From: an uncultured Aliiroseovarius sp.
GTDB lineage: Bacteria; Pseudomonadota; Alphaproteobacteria; Rhodobacterales; Rhodobacteraceae
Length of the DNA stretch: 64,000 nt
Direction of reading: 5' to 3'
NCBI RefSeq assembly: GCF_947492455.1
Contig: NZ_CANLNB010000002.1
Location: 124,001-188,000 of the forward strand
Made by a program: the position numbers and the translations under genes. Shown piece by piece: positions 1 through 8,385 of the stretch. Position 1 is the first letter of the stretch. Each line of letters starts with the position of its first letter. The notes beneath the pieces were generated by a model. The model was not told where the DNA came from and did not search any database. It saw only the letters and a list, made by a program, of their open reading frames with translations.

Positions 1-1604
1 GCGCCGAATACCTCGTCTTCGTCAGCCTCAGACTGGTTGGATGCGATGGCTGCTTCAAACTGGTCGATCTGGCTAGAGTCGCGCGATGTATCTGTGTCTG
101 ACAGAAACAGCATGGACCAGAGAACCAAAATTCCTAAGAACGCCAACAGGCCGAGAATAAGGTACAGCGCCAAGAAGCGCGGCTTGCCGCCAACCTGCTG
201 CGTCTTGCGCGCGCCAAATACGGTGAGCGCCTCGGCCTCTTGCGACCAAGTGCCGGCTTCGTCCGCGGATGGGGTGTTGCCTTCGGCAAGCGGAGGCGGC
301 GCGACGGCGGTGACCTGCGGCTCAGCAGGGGGCACCGGCTTGCTGCGCCCCTTGCGCAACAACTGCCCCCCCAATTGGGACAAGGCCGCCGCGCGACCAG
401 GTTTCTGATCGAGCTCTGCCGTAGCGCTGTGGCCGGAGGGCGCGGGCGGAATTGTACTGGCCGCTTGGCCTACCGGAGCGCTGGAAAGCTCGGGCGCGGG
501 TTTCGCCTTTTCCGTTTTGGACGGTTTCGGGTCCGTCTCGAACGCAACAGGCGCGGTCACAGGTACGTGGACCGTTGATGGCGGGGCGGGCGGAATGGCG
601 GGCTTGTTGGTCTCGGAGGCGGGCTCGGAGGCTGTTAGGCTAAGGGATAACCGCGGCTCAGCCGGAAGTGGATCAGTCTCAGGAGGCGCTTCAGCCGGCG
701 CTTCCGGGGCGACCTCAGCCTCGGCGTCGGCGGTCCGGGTGGAGGAAAAGCCGATAACGGGCGCCTCGGGCTCTTCCGGTTCAGGCGCTGGCGCTTTGGG
801 GACGACCGGATCGGCGACGGGTTTGTCCACCGCATCGCGTTTGGGCTTGGATTTTTTCTTCTTTTTGGCAGGGCGTGGCGTCGGCGCGTCTTTCACGTCT
901 CCTGCCGGCTCCTCTGGTGTCGGCGGGAAGGGGGCAAGCTCGGGAATGTCGCTGGTCGTTGGGGCGACAGGTGGTTCCTGTTCGGCTTGTTCAGCGGCTG
1001 GCGGCGGTGTCGGATCGTCCTGCGTTAAAGGCGCTTCTTCTTCGACAGCCTCGATCATGACCGGCTCGGTATCCAGAAGCTTGGGAACTGGGTACGCGTC
1101 ACGGTCCAGAACCGTTGTGCTGCCCTCCAAAGACCCGAAATACACCTCGCCCGAGAACGCACCTTTGGGACGTGCTACGAACCCCAGCGGGTTCATCGCG
1201 TGGTCTTGCGCAAAGTTCAAAGCCTCGTCCAGCGTGTCGCGAGCGACAACGGCCACATGGACCATCGCCTCTTCGCTGTCGTCAAGTTGCCAGTCAAAAA
1301 CCAGATCCTCGACCGGATATGGGGTCAACCCGTCCAGCCCTTCGCGAATGCGCGCCTCGCGCGTGATGTCATCGGGGCCGGGGGCGGTCATCGAGGTGAA
1401 GAGGATCTGCGTTCCGGGCACGATCAGCTTGGTGGCGAACACACCCGAGCTAAGTGTCGTGGCGGTGTCGCGCATCGCCGTTAAAGCCGCGCTGAGGTCG
1501 GGATCGTCCAGGGCAACCTTGCCCACAAGCTGCCAGCCGTCCTTGCCGCGATGGACAAGACCGATCCCATCGGGATTAAGATCAAGCGCAAAGCTTGGTT
1601 TCAT
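1..1604 (-). CDS. Large Pro/Ala-rich single-TM protein of unknown function (C-terminus beyond window)
   Basis: An open frame of 534 codons without a stop runs from ATG at 1604 off the left edge. The first ~150 residues look like a folded domain (starts MKPSFALDLNPDGIGL, rich in acidic and aliphatic residues). Then come ~300 residues of Pro/Ala/Glu-rich low-complexity sequence with a Lys-rich patch (KKKKKSKPK). One membrane helix lies near residues 475-500 (LYLILGLLAFLGILVLW), followed by an acidic stretch. The layout suggests an inner-membrane protein with a long disordered cytoplasmic linker. Such proteins in roseobacters are sometimes auto-named translation initiation factor 2, but I see no GTPase motif and would not use that name. 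Function unknown. The opposite-strand frames over this region are shadows. Confidence 0.75.
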   Translation of the reverse strand, partial: MKPSFALDLNPDGIGLVHRGKDGWQLVGKVALDDPDLSAALTAMRDTATTLSSGVFATKLIVPGTQILFTSMTAPGPDDITREARIREGLDGLTPYPVEDLVFDWQLDDSEEAMVHVAVVARDTLDEALNFAQDHAMNPLGFVARPKGAFSGEVYFGSLEGSTTVLDRDAYPVPKLLDTEPVMIEAVEEEAPLTQDDPTPPPAAEQAEQEPPVAPTTSDIPELAPFPPTPEEPAGDVKDAPTPRPAKKKKKSKPKRDAVDKPVADPVVPKAPAPEPEEPEAPVIGFSSTRTADAEAEVAPEAPAEAPPETDPLPAEPRLSLSLTASEPASETNKPAIPPAPPSTVHVPVTAPVAFETDPKPSKTEKAKPAPELSSAPVGQAASTIPPAPSGHSATAELDQKPGRAAALSQLGGQLLRKGRSKPVPPAEPQVTAVAPPPLAEGNTPSADEAGTWSQEAEALTVFGARKTQQVGGKPRFLALYLILGLLAFLGILVLWSMLFLSDTDTSRDSSQIDQFEAAIASNQSEADEDEVFG

Positions 1605-1777
1605 GCAGCCCTTGTCCCCTCGAAAATACCTGAAGTCAGGCATACCTTTTGCGGCCTTACAACCGCCGAATACGTGATTGAAACTACAGCAGGAATTTGC
1701 TCATGGAAAGGGGGCGTGCGGTCGCGCCCTTGCCAGTGGCGAAAGACAGCGCAATCTGTTGGAAAAAGGAGCTTAAG

Positions 1778-2470
1778 ATGCGGAAACTTTTATCCATTAT
1801 CGCGATTTCCATTGCCGCAGCAGGTGTGGGCCATGCCGAGATTGCAACGGTCCCGCAACTGACCGTGACCGGGCAGGGCGTGGCGCAGGTCGTGCCCGAT
1901 ATGGCGCGGGTCAGTCTGGGCGTGAGCGAGCGGTCGGACGATGCAGGGCAGGCACTTGATGCGGTCGCCATGTCTATCGCGCGCATGCTGACTAAACTGA
2001 CCGAGGCGGGTGTGGCCGAGCGCGACATTCAAAGCACACAAGTGAACCTGTCGCCGCAATATGACTACAACCGCAAGAACAACGGCGCACCGGTTCTGGT
2101 GGGATTCGTGGCCAGCTCGACCCTGTCGGTGAAGGTGCAGGATCTGTCGACGCTTGGGGCAATTATGACGGCCGTGACCTCGGTTGGCGCGAATGAAATC
2201 CACGGGTTGCAGTTTGACGTGAAGGACCGTGTTGGCGCTGAAGACAGTGCCCGCGCGCTGGCCGTGAAGGACGCGATGCGCCGCGCCACAGTGTTGGCTG
2301 AAGCTGCGGGGCTGAAGCTCGGATCTGTTTTGATGATGCAGGAAGGCGGCGCGTCGCCCGGGCGTCCGGTCATGATGGCGATGGAGCGCGTTGCGGCAGA
2401 TATGCCCATAGCCGCTGGTGAAATGGGCATCAATTCCAGCGTCACGATGGTGTTTGAGTTGGTTGAGTAA
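1778..2470 (+). CDS. SIMPL domain (DUF541) periplasmic protein
   Basis: A 230-residue secreted protein of the SIMPL/DUF541 family (BP26/OMP28-like). The start at 1778 follows a purine-rich site (AAAAAGGAGC) and gives a clear signal peptide (MRKLLSIIAISIAAAGVGHA, cleavage after AHA-like GHA). The mature part opens with PQLTVTGQG and carries the family pattern of repeated beta strands: VSLGVSERSDDAGQALDAVA, and a QVNLSPQYDY segment with 'FVASSTLSVKVQDLSTLG'-type sequence. An in-frame upstream ATG at 1697 would destroy the signal peptide, so I reject it. The exact role of SIMPL proteins is poorly known; related proteins are linked to oxidative stress. It stands alone and ends at a strong bidirectional terminator. 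Confidence 0.88.
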   Translation: MRKLLSIIAISIAAAGVGHAEIATVPQLTVTGQGVAQVVPDMARVSLGVSERSDDAGQALDAVAMSIARMLTKLTEAGVAERDIQSTQVNLSPQYDYNRKNNGAPVLVGFVASSTLSVKVQDLSTLGAIMTAVTSVGANEIHGLQFDVKDRVGAEDSARALAVKDAMRRATVLAEAAGLKLGSVLMMQEGGASPGRPVMMAMERVAADMPIAAGEMGINSSVTMVFELVE

Positions 2471-2495
2471 GCCACCCTAAAGTGCTGAAATAAAA

Positions 2496-2522
2496 AGAAC
2501 CCCGCCAACTTGGCGGGGTTCT
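2496..2522. terminator. Bidirectional intrinsic terminator between SIMPL gene and metY
   Basis: A perfect 13-bp inverted repeat (AGAACCCCGCCAA / TTGGCGGGGTTCT) sits between two convergent genes, with an A-run on the left and a T-rich tract on the right, so it can end transcription from both sides. Confidence 0.88.
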
Positions 2523-2544
2523 CTTGTTTCTACTGTGACGGTGT

Positions 2545-3837
2545 TTACGCCGTCGCAGCCGCCAGCGCCTGATCCAGATCGGCGATGATGTCGGCTGCAT
2601 CTTCGCTCCCGATCGAGATGCGGACCACATTCGGGGCCGCGCCTGCAGCAACCTGCTGCTCTTCGCTCAGCTGACGGTGCGTGGTCGAGGCCGAGTGGAT
2701 GATCAGCGACCGCGTGTCGCCAAGGTTTGCCACGTGGCTGAACAGTTTCAGGTTGTTGACCAGCTTCACACACGCCTCGTAGCCGCCTTTGACGCCCACG
2801 GTGAACAGCGCACCCGGACCTTTGGGGGCAATCGCCTTGGCACGGTCGTGATAGGGCGACGAGGGCAGGCCCGCATAGCTGACGCTTTCGATGCGGTCGT
2901 CAGCCTCCAGCCATTCAGCGACCTTCTGGGCGTTCTCAACGTGCTTCTGCATGCGCAGCGACAGCGTCTCGATCCCCATCAGCGTATAGTGCGCGCCTTG
3001 TGGGTTCATGGTCATGCCCAGATCACGCAGGCCAATCGCGATGCCGTGGAAGGTGTAGGCCATCGGGCCAAGCGCCGCGCCGAAGGTCAGGCCGTGATAG
3101 GCTGGTTCCGGCTGGCTGAAGGACGGGAATTTGTCCGAGGCCATCCAGTCGAACTTGCCCGAATCCACAACGCAGCCGCCGGTGACGGTGCCGTTGCCGG
3201 TCAGGTATTTGGTGGTCGAGTGCACGACGATGGTTGCACCCATCTCGATCGGGCGCACCAGATAGGGCGTGGCCGAGGTGTTGTCGACGATCAGCGGGAC
3301 GCCAGCCTTGTCTGCAATCGCAGCCATGGCCGGGATGTCGGTCGGCACGCCTGCGGGGTTCGCGATGCTTTCGCAGAACACGGCGCGGGTGTTGTCGTCG
3401 ATGGCGGCTTCGACAGCGGCCGGATCGTCGAAATCCACCAGCTTGGCTTCCCAGCCGAAGCGTTTGAAGGTCTGGGTAAACTGGGTGACGGTGCCGCCAT
3501 AGAGCTTGTTCGACGCCACGATGTTCAGGCCCGGGCCCATCAGCGGGAACAGCGCCATGATCTGCGCGGCATGCCCGGACGAGCAGCAGAAGCCGCCTGC
3601 GCCGCCTTCCAGCGCCACGATGCGGTTGGCCAGCGCGCCAACGGTCGGGTTGGTCAGGCGCGAATAGATATAGCCTACCTCTTCCAGGTTAAACAGACGC
3701 GCCGCGTGGTCTGCGTCTTGGAAGACGTAAGCGGTGGTCTGGTAAATCGGCACCTGACGGGCGCCGGTGGCGGGATCAGGTTCGGTGCCTGCGTGGATTT
3801 GCAGCGTGTCAAAGCCCTGTGGGCGTTCGTCGGACAT
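2545..3837 (-). CDS. metY: O-acetylhomoserine aminocarboxypropyltransferase (sulfhydrylase)
   Basis: A 430-residue PLP enzyme of the Cys/Met metabolism family. It makes homocysteine from O-acetylhomoserine and sulfide, feeding methionine synthesis from the sulfide pool. The start at 3837 (MSDERPQGFDTLQIHAG) follows GGGAGAG; an upstream ATG adds only five residues without a better site. Visible motifs are YIYSRLTNPTVGALANRI, the SSGHAAQ loop, the DNTSATPYLVRP strand and the PLP-lysine context VVHSTTKYLTGNGTVTGG. Full length for the family. The gene is monocistronic and faces a terminator. A close paralog type (MetZ, O-succinyl) cannot be strictly excluded, but length and motifs fit MetY. I found no SAM-II-like riboswitch in the upstream 180 bases. 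Confidence 0.92.
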   Translation of the reverse strand: MSDERPQGFDTLQIHAGTEPDPATGARQVPIYQTTAYVFQDADHAARLFNLEEVGYIYSRLTNPTVGALANRIVALEGGAGGFCCSSGHAAQIMALFPLMGPGLNIVASNKLYGGTVTQFTQTFKRFGWEAKLVDFDDPAAVEAAIDDNTRAVFCESIANPAGVPTDIPAMAAIADKAGVPLIVDNTSATPYLVRPIEMGATIVVHSTTKYLTGNGTVTGGCVVDSGKFDWMASDKFPSFSQPEPAYHGLTFGAALGPMAYTFHGIAIGLRDLGMTMNPQGAHYTLMGIETLSLRMQKHVENAQKVAEWLEADDRIESVSYAGLPSSPYHDRAKAIAPKGPGALFTVGVKGGYEACVKLVNNLKLFSHVANLGDTRSLIIHSASTTHRQLSEEQQVAAGAAPNVVRISIGSEDAADIIADLDQALAAATA

Positions 3838-4017
3838 GGTTCTCTCCCTCATTCTTGGTCGCGGGAAGGCTAGGGCATTGCGGCGCGGGCATCAACGACC
3901 AAGCGGACTGGTTTGCGCAGTATTTTCCGATCAAGAAAGCTGGTCGCGCTGCATCTTCGGACTGGTCCAATTTCCCAAAACTCGTAAGCTGCGCAAAACA
4001 CTGTTCCGGAGGCCCGC

Positions 4018-4431
4018 ATGCTGACGCCCTTTCACCTTGCCATCAACGTGACCGATCTTGACGAAACCCGCGCGTTTTACGGCGGTGTTCTGGGCTGTGC
4101 CGAGGGACGCTCGACCGACACATGGGTCGATTACAGCTTCTTTGGGCATCAGCTCAGCCTGCATCTGGGGGCGCCGTTTGCCACCGCGAACACCGGAAAA
4201 GTCGGCGCACACATGGTCGCCATGCCCCATTTCGGCGTGGTGCTGGCTTATGACGACTGGCGTGCGCTGGCGGACCGGCTCGAGGCCGCGGGCACCGACT
4301 GGGTCATCGCCCCCACGGTGCGGTTCGAGGGAGAACCGGGTGAGCAATGGACGATGTTCTTTCGAGACCCCTCAGGCAATCCGATTGAGGTGAAAGGGTT
4401 TCGGGATATGGACGGGGTGTTTGCGGGGTAG
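4018..4431 (+). CDS. VOC-family (glyoxalase/bleomycin-resistance fold) protein
   Basis: A 137-residue single-module VOC protein. It starts MLTPFHLAINVTDLDETRAF, placing a metal-ligand His at residue 6 and the usual DxxxTxAFY turn. The second half ends in the typical RDPSGNPIEVKGF motif with a Glu ligand. VOC proteins bind a divalent metal and act as dioxygenases, isomerases or resistance proteins; the substrate cannot be told here. It is divergent from metY across about 180 bases in which I see no defined site. The start follows GGAGG (TTCCGGAGGCCCGC). Confidence 0.85.
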   Translation: MLTPFHLAINVTDLDETRAFYGGVLGCAEGRSTDTWVDYSFFGHQLSLHLGAPFATANTGKVGAHMVAMPHFGVVLAYDDWRALADRLEAAGTDWVIAPTVRFEGEPGEQWTMFFRDPSGNPIEVKGFRDMDGVFAG

Positions 4432-4450
4432 GATGGAATCTAGCTGTGTT

Positions 4451-4990
4451 TTATGCGGGCCCGTCTTCAACGCGCTTCGCTGTCGCCTTTGCAGTATACA
4501 GTGCGATAACTGCACCTAAGGAGGCTCCTAAGAACAACTTGAGTGTATTGGGGGCATTTGCGAGACTGGCAACTACCGTGGCGCCTATAATCGAACCACC
4601 GACGGCTGCTGTCACTTGACGCGAGGTGACTTCGAGTCCCAACACGTAATTTTTAAAGTGCTCACAATTGTTTGACGATGCGCAATATTTCCAGCTATCG
4701 ATTTGCTCTCGGGCTAACTTCAAAACCTCACTCACAGGGCGTTTGTTTTCCGTTTGGACTACGTAAGTGTTTCTTTTTCCAGCGACGATGTCATATGGCT
4801 CCTCTCGGACAGTGCCATTTCTTTGCGTTGCGGAAATAAGCATCAGCTTTCCGGCGGCGCACCTGCGATCACTGACCACTGAATAATGCTGGTATGCTCC
4901 CATATCTGTTACGACTACATCGCCTGCAGCCCATTTGTTCTTTTGCACGGTTTGATTCTCCAAATTTCCGAAAGCAATTTTAGCGACCAT
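4451..4990 (-). CDS. LRAT/NlpC-P60-fold cysteine protein with two C-terminal TM segments
   Basis: A 179-residue orphan that I assign to the LRAT (lecithin:retinol acyltransferase) branch of the permuted NlpC/P60 fold. Evidence is the N-terminal GDVVVTD strand, a Tyr-Gln-His-Tyr motif (His35) and the NCEHF box (catalytic Cys109) about 74 residues later, the spacing seen in HRASLS/H-REV107 acyltransferases. Two hydrophobic helices follow (about 127-144 and 150-168), as in membrane-anchored HRASLS proteins. Members transfer acyl groups from phospholipids or cut peptides; the bacterial role is mostly unknown. The third catalytic polar residue is not obvious. Its base composition is AT-richer than both neighbours and it has no operon partner, which suggests recent acquisition. 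The Shine-Dalgarno site is weak. Confidence 0.7.
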   Translation of the reverse strand: MVAKIAFGNLENQTVQKNKWAAGDVVVTDMGAYQHYSVVSDRRCAAGKLMLISATQRNGTVREEPYDIVAGKRNTYVVQTENKRPVSEVLKLAREQIDSWKYCASSNNCEHFKNYVLGLEVTSRQVTAAVGGSIIGATVVASLANAPNTLKLFLGASLGAVIALYTAKATAKRVEDGPA

Positions 4991-5099
4991 TGGTCGGTCA
5001 AAAATCTACCTATGGTAATTTTAGTGGTAATCAAGCTCTTGCGGCAAACTTCAGAGAAATTTGTAGTGGATTGATGCTACGAGAAACCAATTGCCCCCC

Positions 5100-6116
5100 T
5101 CACCGCATCCAAAACCCTTCGCGTTTGATCTTATTGCGAATGGCCTGTTCTTTACGAGGCAGGTTGTCTTGGTCAAACAGCGCACGGACTTTCTGGCCGC
5201 GTCCCTGAAAGATCATCCGTTTCATCGGGTCGTATTCTTTCAGAACCTTTTTGATCTTGTTCGGGGCGGTGGCGGCTTCGATCACCTCGATCGCGCGGTC
5301 GCTTTCTCGGGCATAGGCCAAGGGCAGGATGCGCCAGTGACAACTGATATCGCCGTCCAGACCGTCCAGTTCCGGTCCCGGACGCCCGCCACCAAAGCTT
5401 GAGATCACAAGGGGCAGTGCGATTTGATCCAGCCAGGGATAGAGCGTCTGGCAGACCAGTTCTTCGGGGCCGTCATGGTGGATCGCGACGGCGTAGTCTT
5501 TAAACCGGCGGCCAAATTCGCGCGGGCAGGGGCCAAAGAACCAGCCTGCGTTGAAATACATATAGCGCTGCCAATATTCGTCCGGCTGGCTCAGGTCCAA
5601 AGACGCCTCGAAATCCAGCCCGAACTTGTCATAGAGCGACTTCCACGTCTGGGTATAGCCCGGCCCGTAAAGTTCAATCGTGGGCCACGTATTCTCGCGT
5701 TTCATCGAGGCCGAGGGGCGTGTGTAGGGGATCGGCAGTTCGGACAGTTTGCCGGTGATCACCGTGTCGGTGTCAAAGAACAGGAACGGCTCGCCTTCGG
5801 GTAGGGCCAGCAGCGCTTCGATCTTGTTGCCATTGGGATAGTGATGGCCGAACTCATTGCTCTCGAAGGGCACGATCTCGGCCCCCAGCATTTCCAACGT
5901 CTCGCGGATATGTGGCTTCAGGCGCGGGTCGTCGGGCCACAGGTCTCCGGGCTGCGGTTCGGCGACCAGCAGGCGCCCCTGAAAAGCCGGGTCGCTGTGG
6001 CGCAGGCTGGCGGCAAACAGGATCGCCTCATAGGCCAGACGGCCATCCTGCGCGACGATGACAACATTGGGTGCCGTCGTGGTGGGCATCTCTGCCGGTT
6101 CCGAGGTTTTTGTCAT
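5100..6116 (-). CDS. Putative nucleotide-diphospho-sugar transferase (GT-A-like) protein
   Basis: A 338-residue cytoplasmic protein without TM segments. It opens with a Rossmann-like half (PNVVIVAQDGRLAYEAILFA) and has an acidic FFDTDTVITGKL motif near residue 130, the position and form of the DxD metal/nucleotide-sugar site of GT-A glycosyltransferases. Later motifs are YFNAGWFFGPCPREFGRRF and ISCHWRILPL. The first 58 codons of the longer frame (start 6290) overlap the divergent gene at 6230 and lack a folded look, so I take ATG at 6116 (MTKTSEPAEMP). Acceptor and donor cannot be inferred. Homologs are typically annotated as hypothetical in roseobacters. Confidence 0.65.
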   Translation of the reverse strand: MTKTSEPAEMPTTTAPNVVIVAQDGRLAYEAILFAASLRHSDPAFQGRLLVAEPQPGDLWPDDPRLKPHIRETLEMLGAEIVPFESNEFGHHYPNGNKIEALLALPEGEPFLFFDTDTVITGKLSELPIPYTRPSASMKRENTWPTIELYGPGYTQTWKSLYDKFGLDFEASLDLSQPDEYWQRYMYFNAGWFFGPCPREFGRRFKDYAVAIHHDGPEELVCQTLYPWLDQIALPLVISSFGGGRPGPELDGLDGDISCHWRILPLAYARESDRAIEVIEAATAPNKIKKVLKEYDPMKRMIFQGRGQKVRALFDQDNLPRKEQAIRNKIKREGFWMR

Positions 6117-6229
6117 CACTGCTTTGCCCGCGCTGTTCTTTCGGGCAGTATAGTCAGGAATGAAACGAGTCTGGAAGAGCGCAGGCGGGTTTGCAGGCGT
6201 GTCTCGGGCGATATTTAAGGGACGAGTTG

Positions 6230-6643
6230 ATGCGTAAATTTCTTGCGATGACAGCGCTTTGTGTCGGGGTTGCCGCCCCCGTGGCCGCACAGAACTTCAC
6301 CACAGCCGCCGAAGTGCGCCCGATCTTGAATGCCACGCAGGCAAATTGGGTGGCCGTGCGCGAGTTCGATGGGCAAGACCTATTGTATTTCACCCATCTT
6401 TTGGCGTGGCGTTGTGGACTTGAGGCTATTCATTTCAGCGTGAACGGTGGCGAGGAAACGCAGTTCGAGGCCGAGCCCTGTTACGAGGATGAACCGACGC
6501 CCAACGGGCTGAAGGTTACCGATATTCTGCCCTATCAGCAGTTCGCGCTTCAATCGGTGGAGACCGTCGAAGTCCGTATCGTCTATGATGATGGGGCCGA
6601 GACCGTGGCAAAGTTCGACCGCGCCCAGATCCAGATCCCGTAA
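6230..6643 (+). CDS. Small secreted protein of unknown function
   Basis: A 137-residue protein with a typical Sec signal peptide (MRKFLAMTALCVGVAAPVAA, cleavage before QNF). The mature 115 residues are acidic, with a conserved-looking WVAVREFDGQDLLYFTHLLA segment, two cysteines that could form a disulfide (LAWRCGLEAI and EPCYEDE) and alternating strands near the end (VETVEVRIVYDDGAETVAKF). I do not recognise a named family. The start at 6230 is chosen because the longer frame hides the signal peptide. It ends 3 bases before the end of the convergent flavin reductase gene. Confidence 0.72.
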   Translation: MRKFLAMTALCVGVAAPVAAQNFTTAAEVRPILNATQANWVAVREFDGQDLLYFTHLLAWRCGLEAIHFSVNGGEETQFEAEPCYEDEPTPNGLKVTDILPYQQFALQSVETVEVRIVYDDGAETVAKFDRAQIQIP

Positions 6644-6646
6644 GCG

Positions 6647-7141
6647 TTAGACGTTCGGTGTAAAGCGCCCGAAATGCCCTGCTTGGAATGCCAGCGGGGC
6701 GCCGGGGTCCAGCGTGACGCGCAGAACGTCTCCGATCATGATCGAATGATCGCCGCCGGGGTGGACCGTGTGGGTTGCGCATTCAAATCGGGCCAAGCAG
6801 TCCTCGAACAGCGGCACGTCATGTGCGCCGTTTATCAGGTCTACCGGTGAGAAATCCGCACCGTTCATGGCGAAGTGACGCGCAAGCTCGGTCTGGTCTT
6901 CTTTCAAGACGTGAATGGCGAAGTGCGAGGCCGCGACAAACGCGTCGTGGCGCTCGGAGACATGGGCTGGGCACCACAGGATCAAGGGTGGGTCCAACGA
7001 GACCGAGGTGAAGCTGTTCACCGTCATCGCAATCGGGCCGGTGTCAGACGCGGCGGTCACAACGGTCACGCCCGTCGCAAACTGCCCCAAGGCCTGACGG
7101 AATTCACCCGCGTGGTCCGGGCTGGGGGTGAAGCTGCTCAT
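6647..7141 (-). CDS. Flavin reductase family (HpaC-like, FMN-binding split barrel) protein
   Basis: A 164-residue flavin reductase-like protein. Such enzymes use NAD(P)H to make reduced FMN or FAD for a partner monooxygenase. Motifs are FRQALGQFATGVTVVTA, the MTVNSFTSVSLDPPLILWC flavin-binding segment, FAIHVLKEDQ and the closing GDVLRV strand. The frame can be read from TTG at 7147, but ATG at 7141 (MSSFTPSPDHAGEF) follows GGACGGA and is preferred. No monooxygenase is adjacent. It lies downstream of soxT by 133 bases on the same strand; that context alone does not make it a sulfur gene. Confidence 0.85.
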   Translation of the reverse strand: MSSFTPSPDHAGEFRQALGQFATGVTVVTAASDTGPIAMTVNSFTSVSLDPPLILWCPAHVSERHDAFVAASHFAIHVLKEDQTELARHFAMNGADFSPVDLINGAHDVPLFEDCLARFECATHTVHPGGDHSIMIGDVLRVTLDPGAPLAFQAGHFGRFTPNV

Positions 7142-7274
7142 CGGCAATCCGTCCTGTGTTCGCGCATCGGGGCAGGGGGCTGACGGTCAGCGATACCCTG
7201 CGGTTCGGCGCGGACACTAACCCGAGTGAAACAGGGTGGAAAGGGCGAAAAGCGACGTTTGTTGGGGGGATTGC

Positions 7275-8333
7275 TCACTCGGCCACGGCAAAACCTTGGA
7301 TCAACTGGCGCAGGCCAAGCCAAGCGCCTGCGATGATCGCCAGAAACGTCACAGGTGCCCCGTAGTACAGGATCGAGAACGCCGACAATCCTTGCCCGAT
7401 CGAACAGCCAAAGCCGATTACGGCGCCGAAGCCCATGATCACCGCGCCACCAATCTGACGCTTCAGCTCGCGCGGGTCTTCGCAGGCTTCCCAGCGGAAA
7501 TGGCCCTTGAACAGACTGCCGATGAACGCGCCCGCTAGCACGCCGACGACGGACCCGACGCCGAAGTTCAGGTTGTTGCCCGACGAGGTCATCAGATAGA
7601 TGATCATGTCGCCCAACGGGGCCGAATAGGTGTGGCTTTCCACCGGGATGGCCGAAAACCCGTGCTCCAAAATCCACGCTGTGCCGCCCCAGCCAATGAC
7701 GACCGCAATGCCGGCGATAACGGACCAGAAAAGTTCGAGCTTAGCGTGGCGTAGCTCGGGATTTGCCAGCATAGCGAGCAACAAGACCAGACCCGCGCCT
7801 ATCCCAACCGAGGCTGCCGACAGGCCGCTCAGGCGTTCAACGGCGAAAGCAAGCGAGGGCAGGGCGGTTTCATCCACCGGGTTTTCAGGGAAGATCGACA
7901 CGCGCAGCCCGGACAGAGGTCCCGAGATCGCGACATAGGCCGATAGCCCCATCACCAGCACAATGACGAAAGACCGAAGATCTCCGCCCCCCAGACGGGC
8001 CAAGGCGCCGAAGCCGCAGTTGCCGGATAAAGCCATGCCATAGCCAAACAGAAGCCCGCCAATGATCGAGGCCATCGGGTTCCAACCGATCCGCAGATAG
8101 GTCGCCTCGGCTGCGGGCAGGTGTCCGGTTGCGATCAGAAGGTGGCTGCCGATCATCGCGACACCGATGGCCACGCCCCACATGCGCATGCGCAGGCCCG
8201 AGCGCGCATAAAGCGCGTCCTCGATGGCGCCCAATGTGCAGAAACGGCCCAAGCGGGCGGCAAGTCCCAGAAGGATGCCACCGATCAATCCAACGATTGC
8301 GGCTAGTGATGCGTCGCTGATCCAGTCGTACAT
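7275..8333 (-). CDS. soxT: SoxT-type YeeE/YedE-family sulfur-compound permease
   Basis: A 352-residue polytopic membrane protein of the YeeE/YedE (DUF395, TsuA-like) family, about nine helices. Family members take up thiosulfate or related sulfur compounds and use conserved cysteines lining the path: GRFCTLGAIEDAL (Cys32), YGMALSGNCGFGALARLGGG and GFGCSIGQGLSAF are visible. It is 52 bases downstream of soxR on the same strand, matching the soxSRT arrangement described in Pseudaminobacter salicylatoxidans, where these genes are needed for thiosulfate oxidation. Here the order is soxS, soxR, soxT, all leftward. The transported species is inferred from the family. Confidence 0.85.
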   Translation of the reverse strand: MYDWISDASLAAIVGLIGGILLGLAARLGRFCTLGAIEDALYARSGLRMRMWGVAIGVAMIGSHLLIATGHLPAAEATYLRIGWNPMASIIGGLLFGYGMALSGNCGFGALARLGGGDLRSFVIVLVMGLSAYVAISGPLSGLRVSIFPENPVDETALPSLAFAVERLSGLSAASVGIGAGLVLLLAMLANPELRHAKLELFWSVIAGIAVVIGWGGTAWILEHGFSAIPVESHTYSAPLGDMIIYLMTSSGNNLNFGVGSVVGVLAGAFIGSLFKGHFRWEACEDPRELKRQIGGAVIMGFGAVIGFGCSIGQGLSAFSILYYGAPVTFLAIIAGAWLGLRQLIQGFAVAE

Positions 8334-8385
8334 GGAACCTCACAATTCCAGTTGGCGTTGGACAGGCTTGCGAAAGGGGTGGCTG

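Noticed and set aside
517-1677. A 386-codon plus-strand frame rich in Ser/Gly/Ala
   Set aside because: It mirrors the low-complexity linker of the minus-strand protein at 1-1604, which has a clear folded start and membrane helix.
3838-4017. Possible SAM-II or other SAM riboswitch before metY
   Set aside because: Alphaproteobacterial met genes often have one, but I could not find its conserved stems or pseudoknot in the minus-strand leader.
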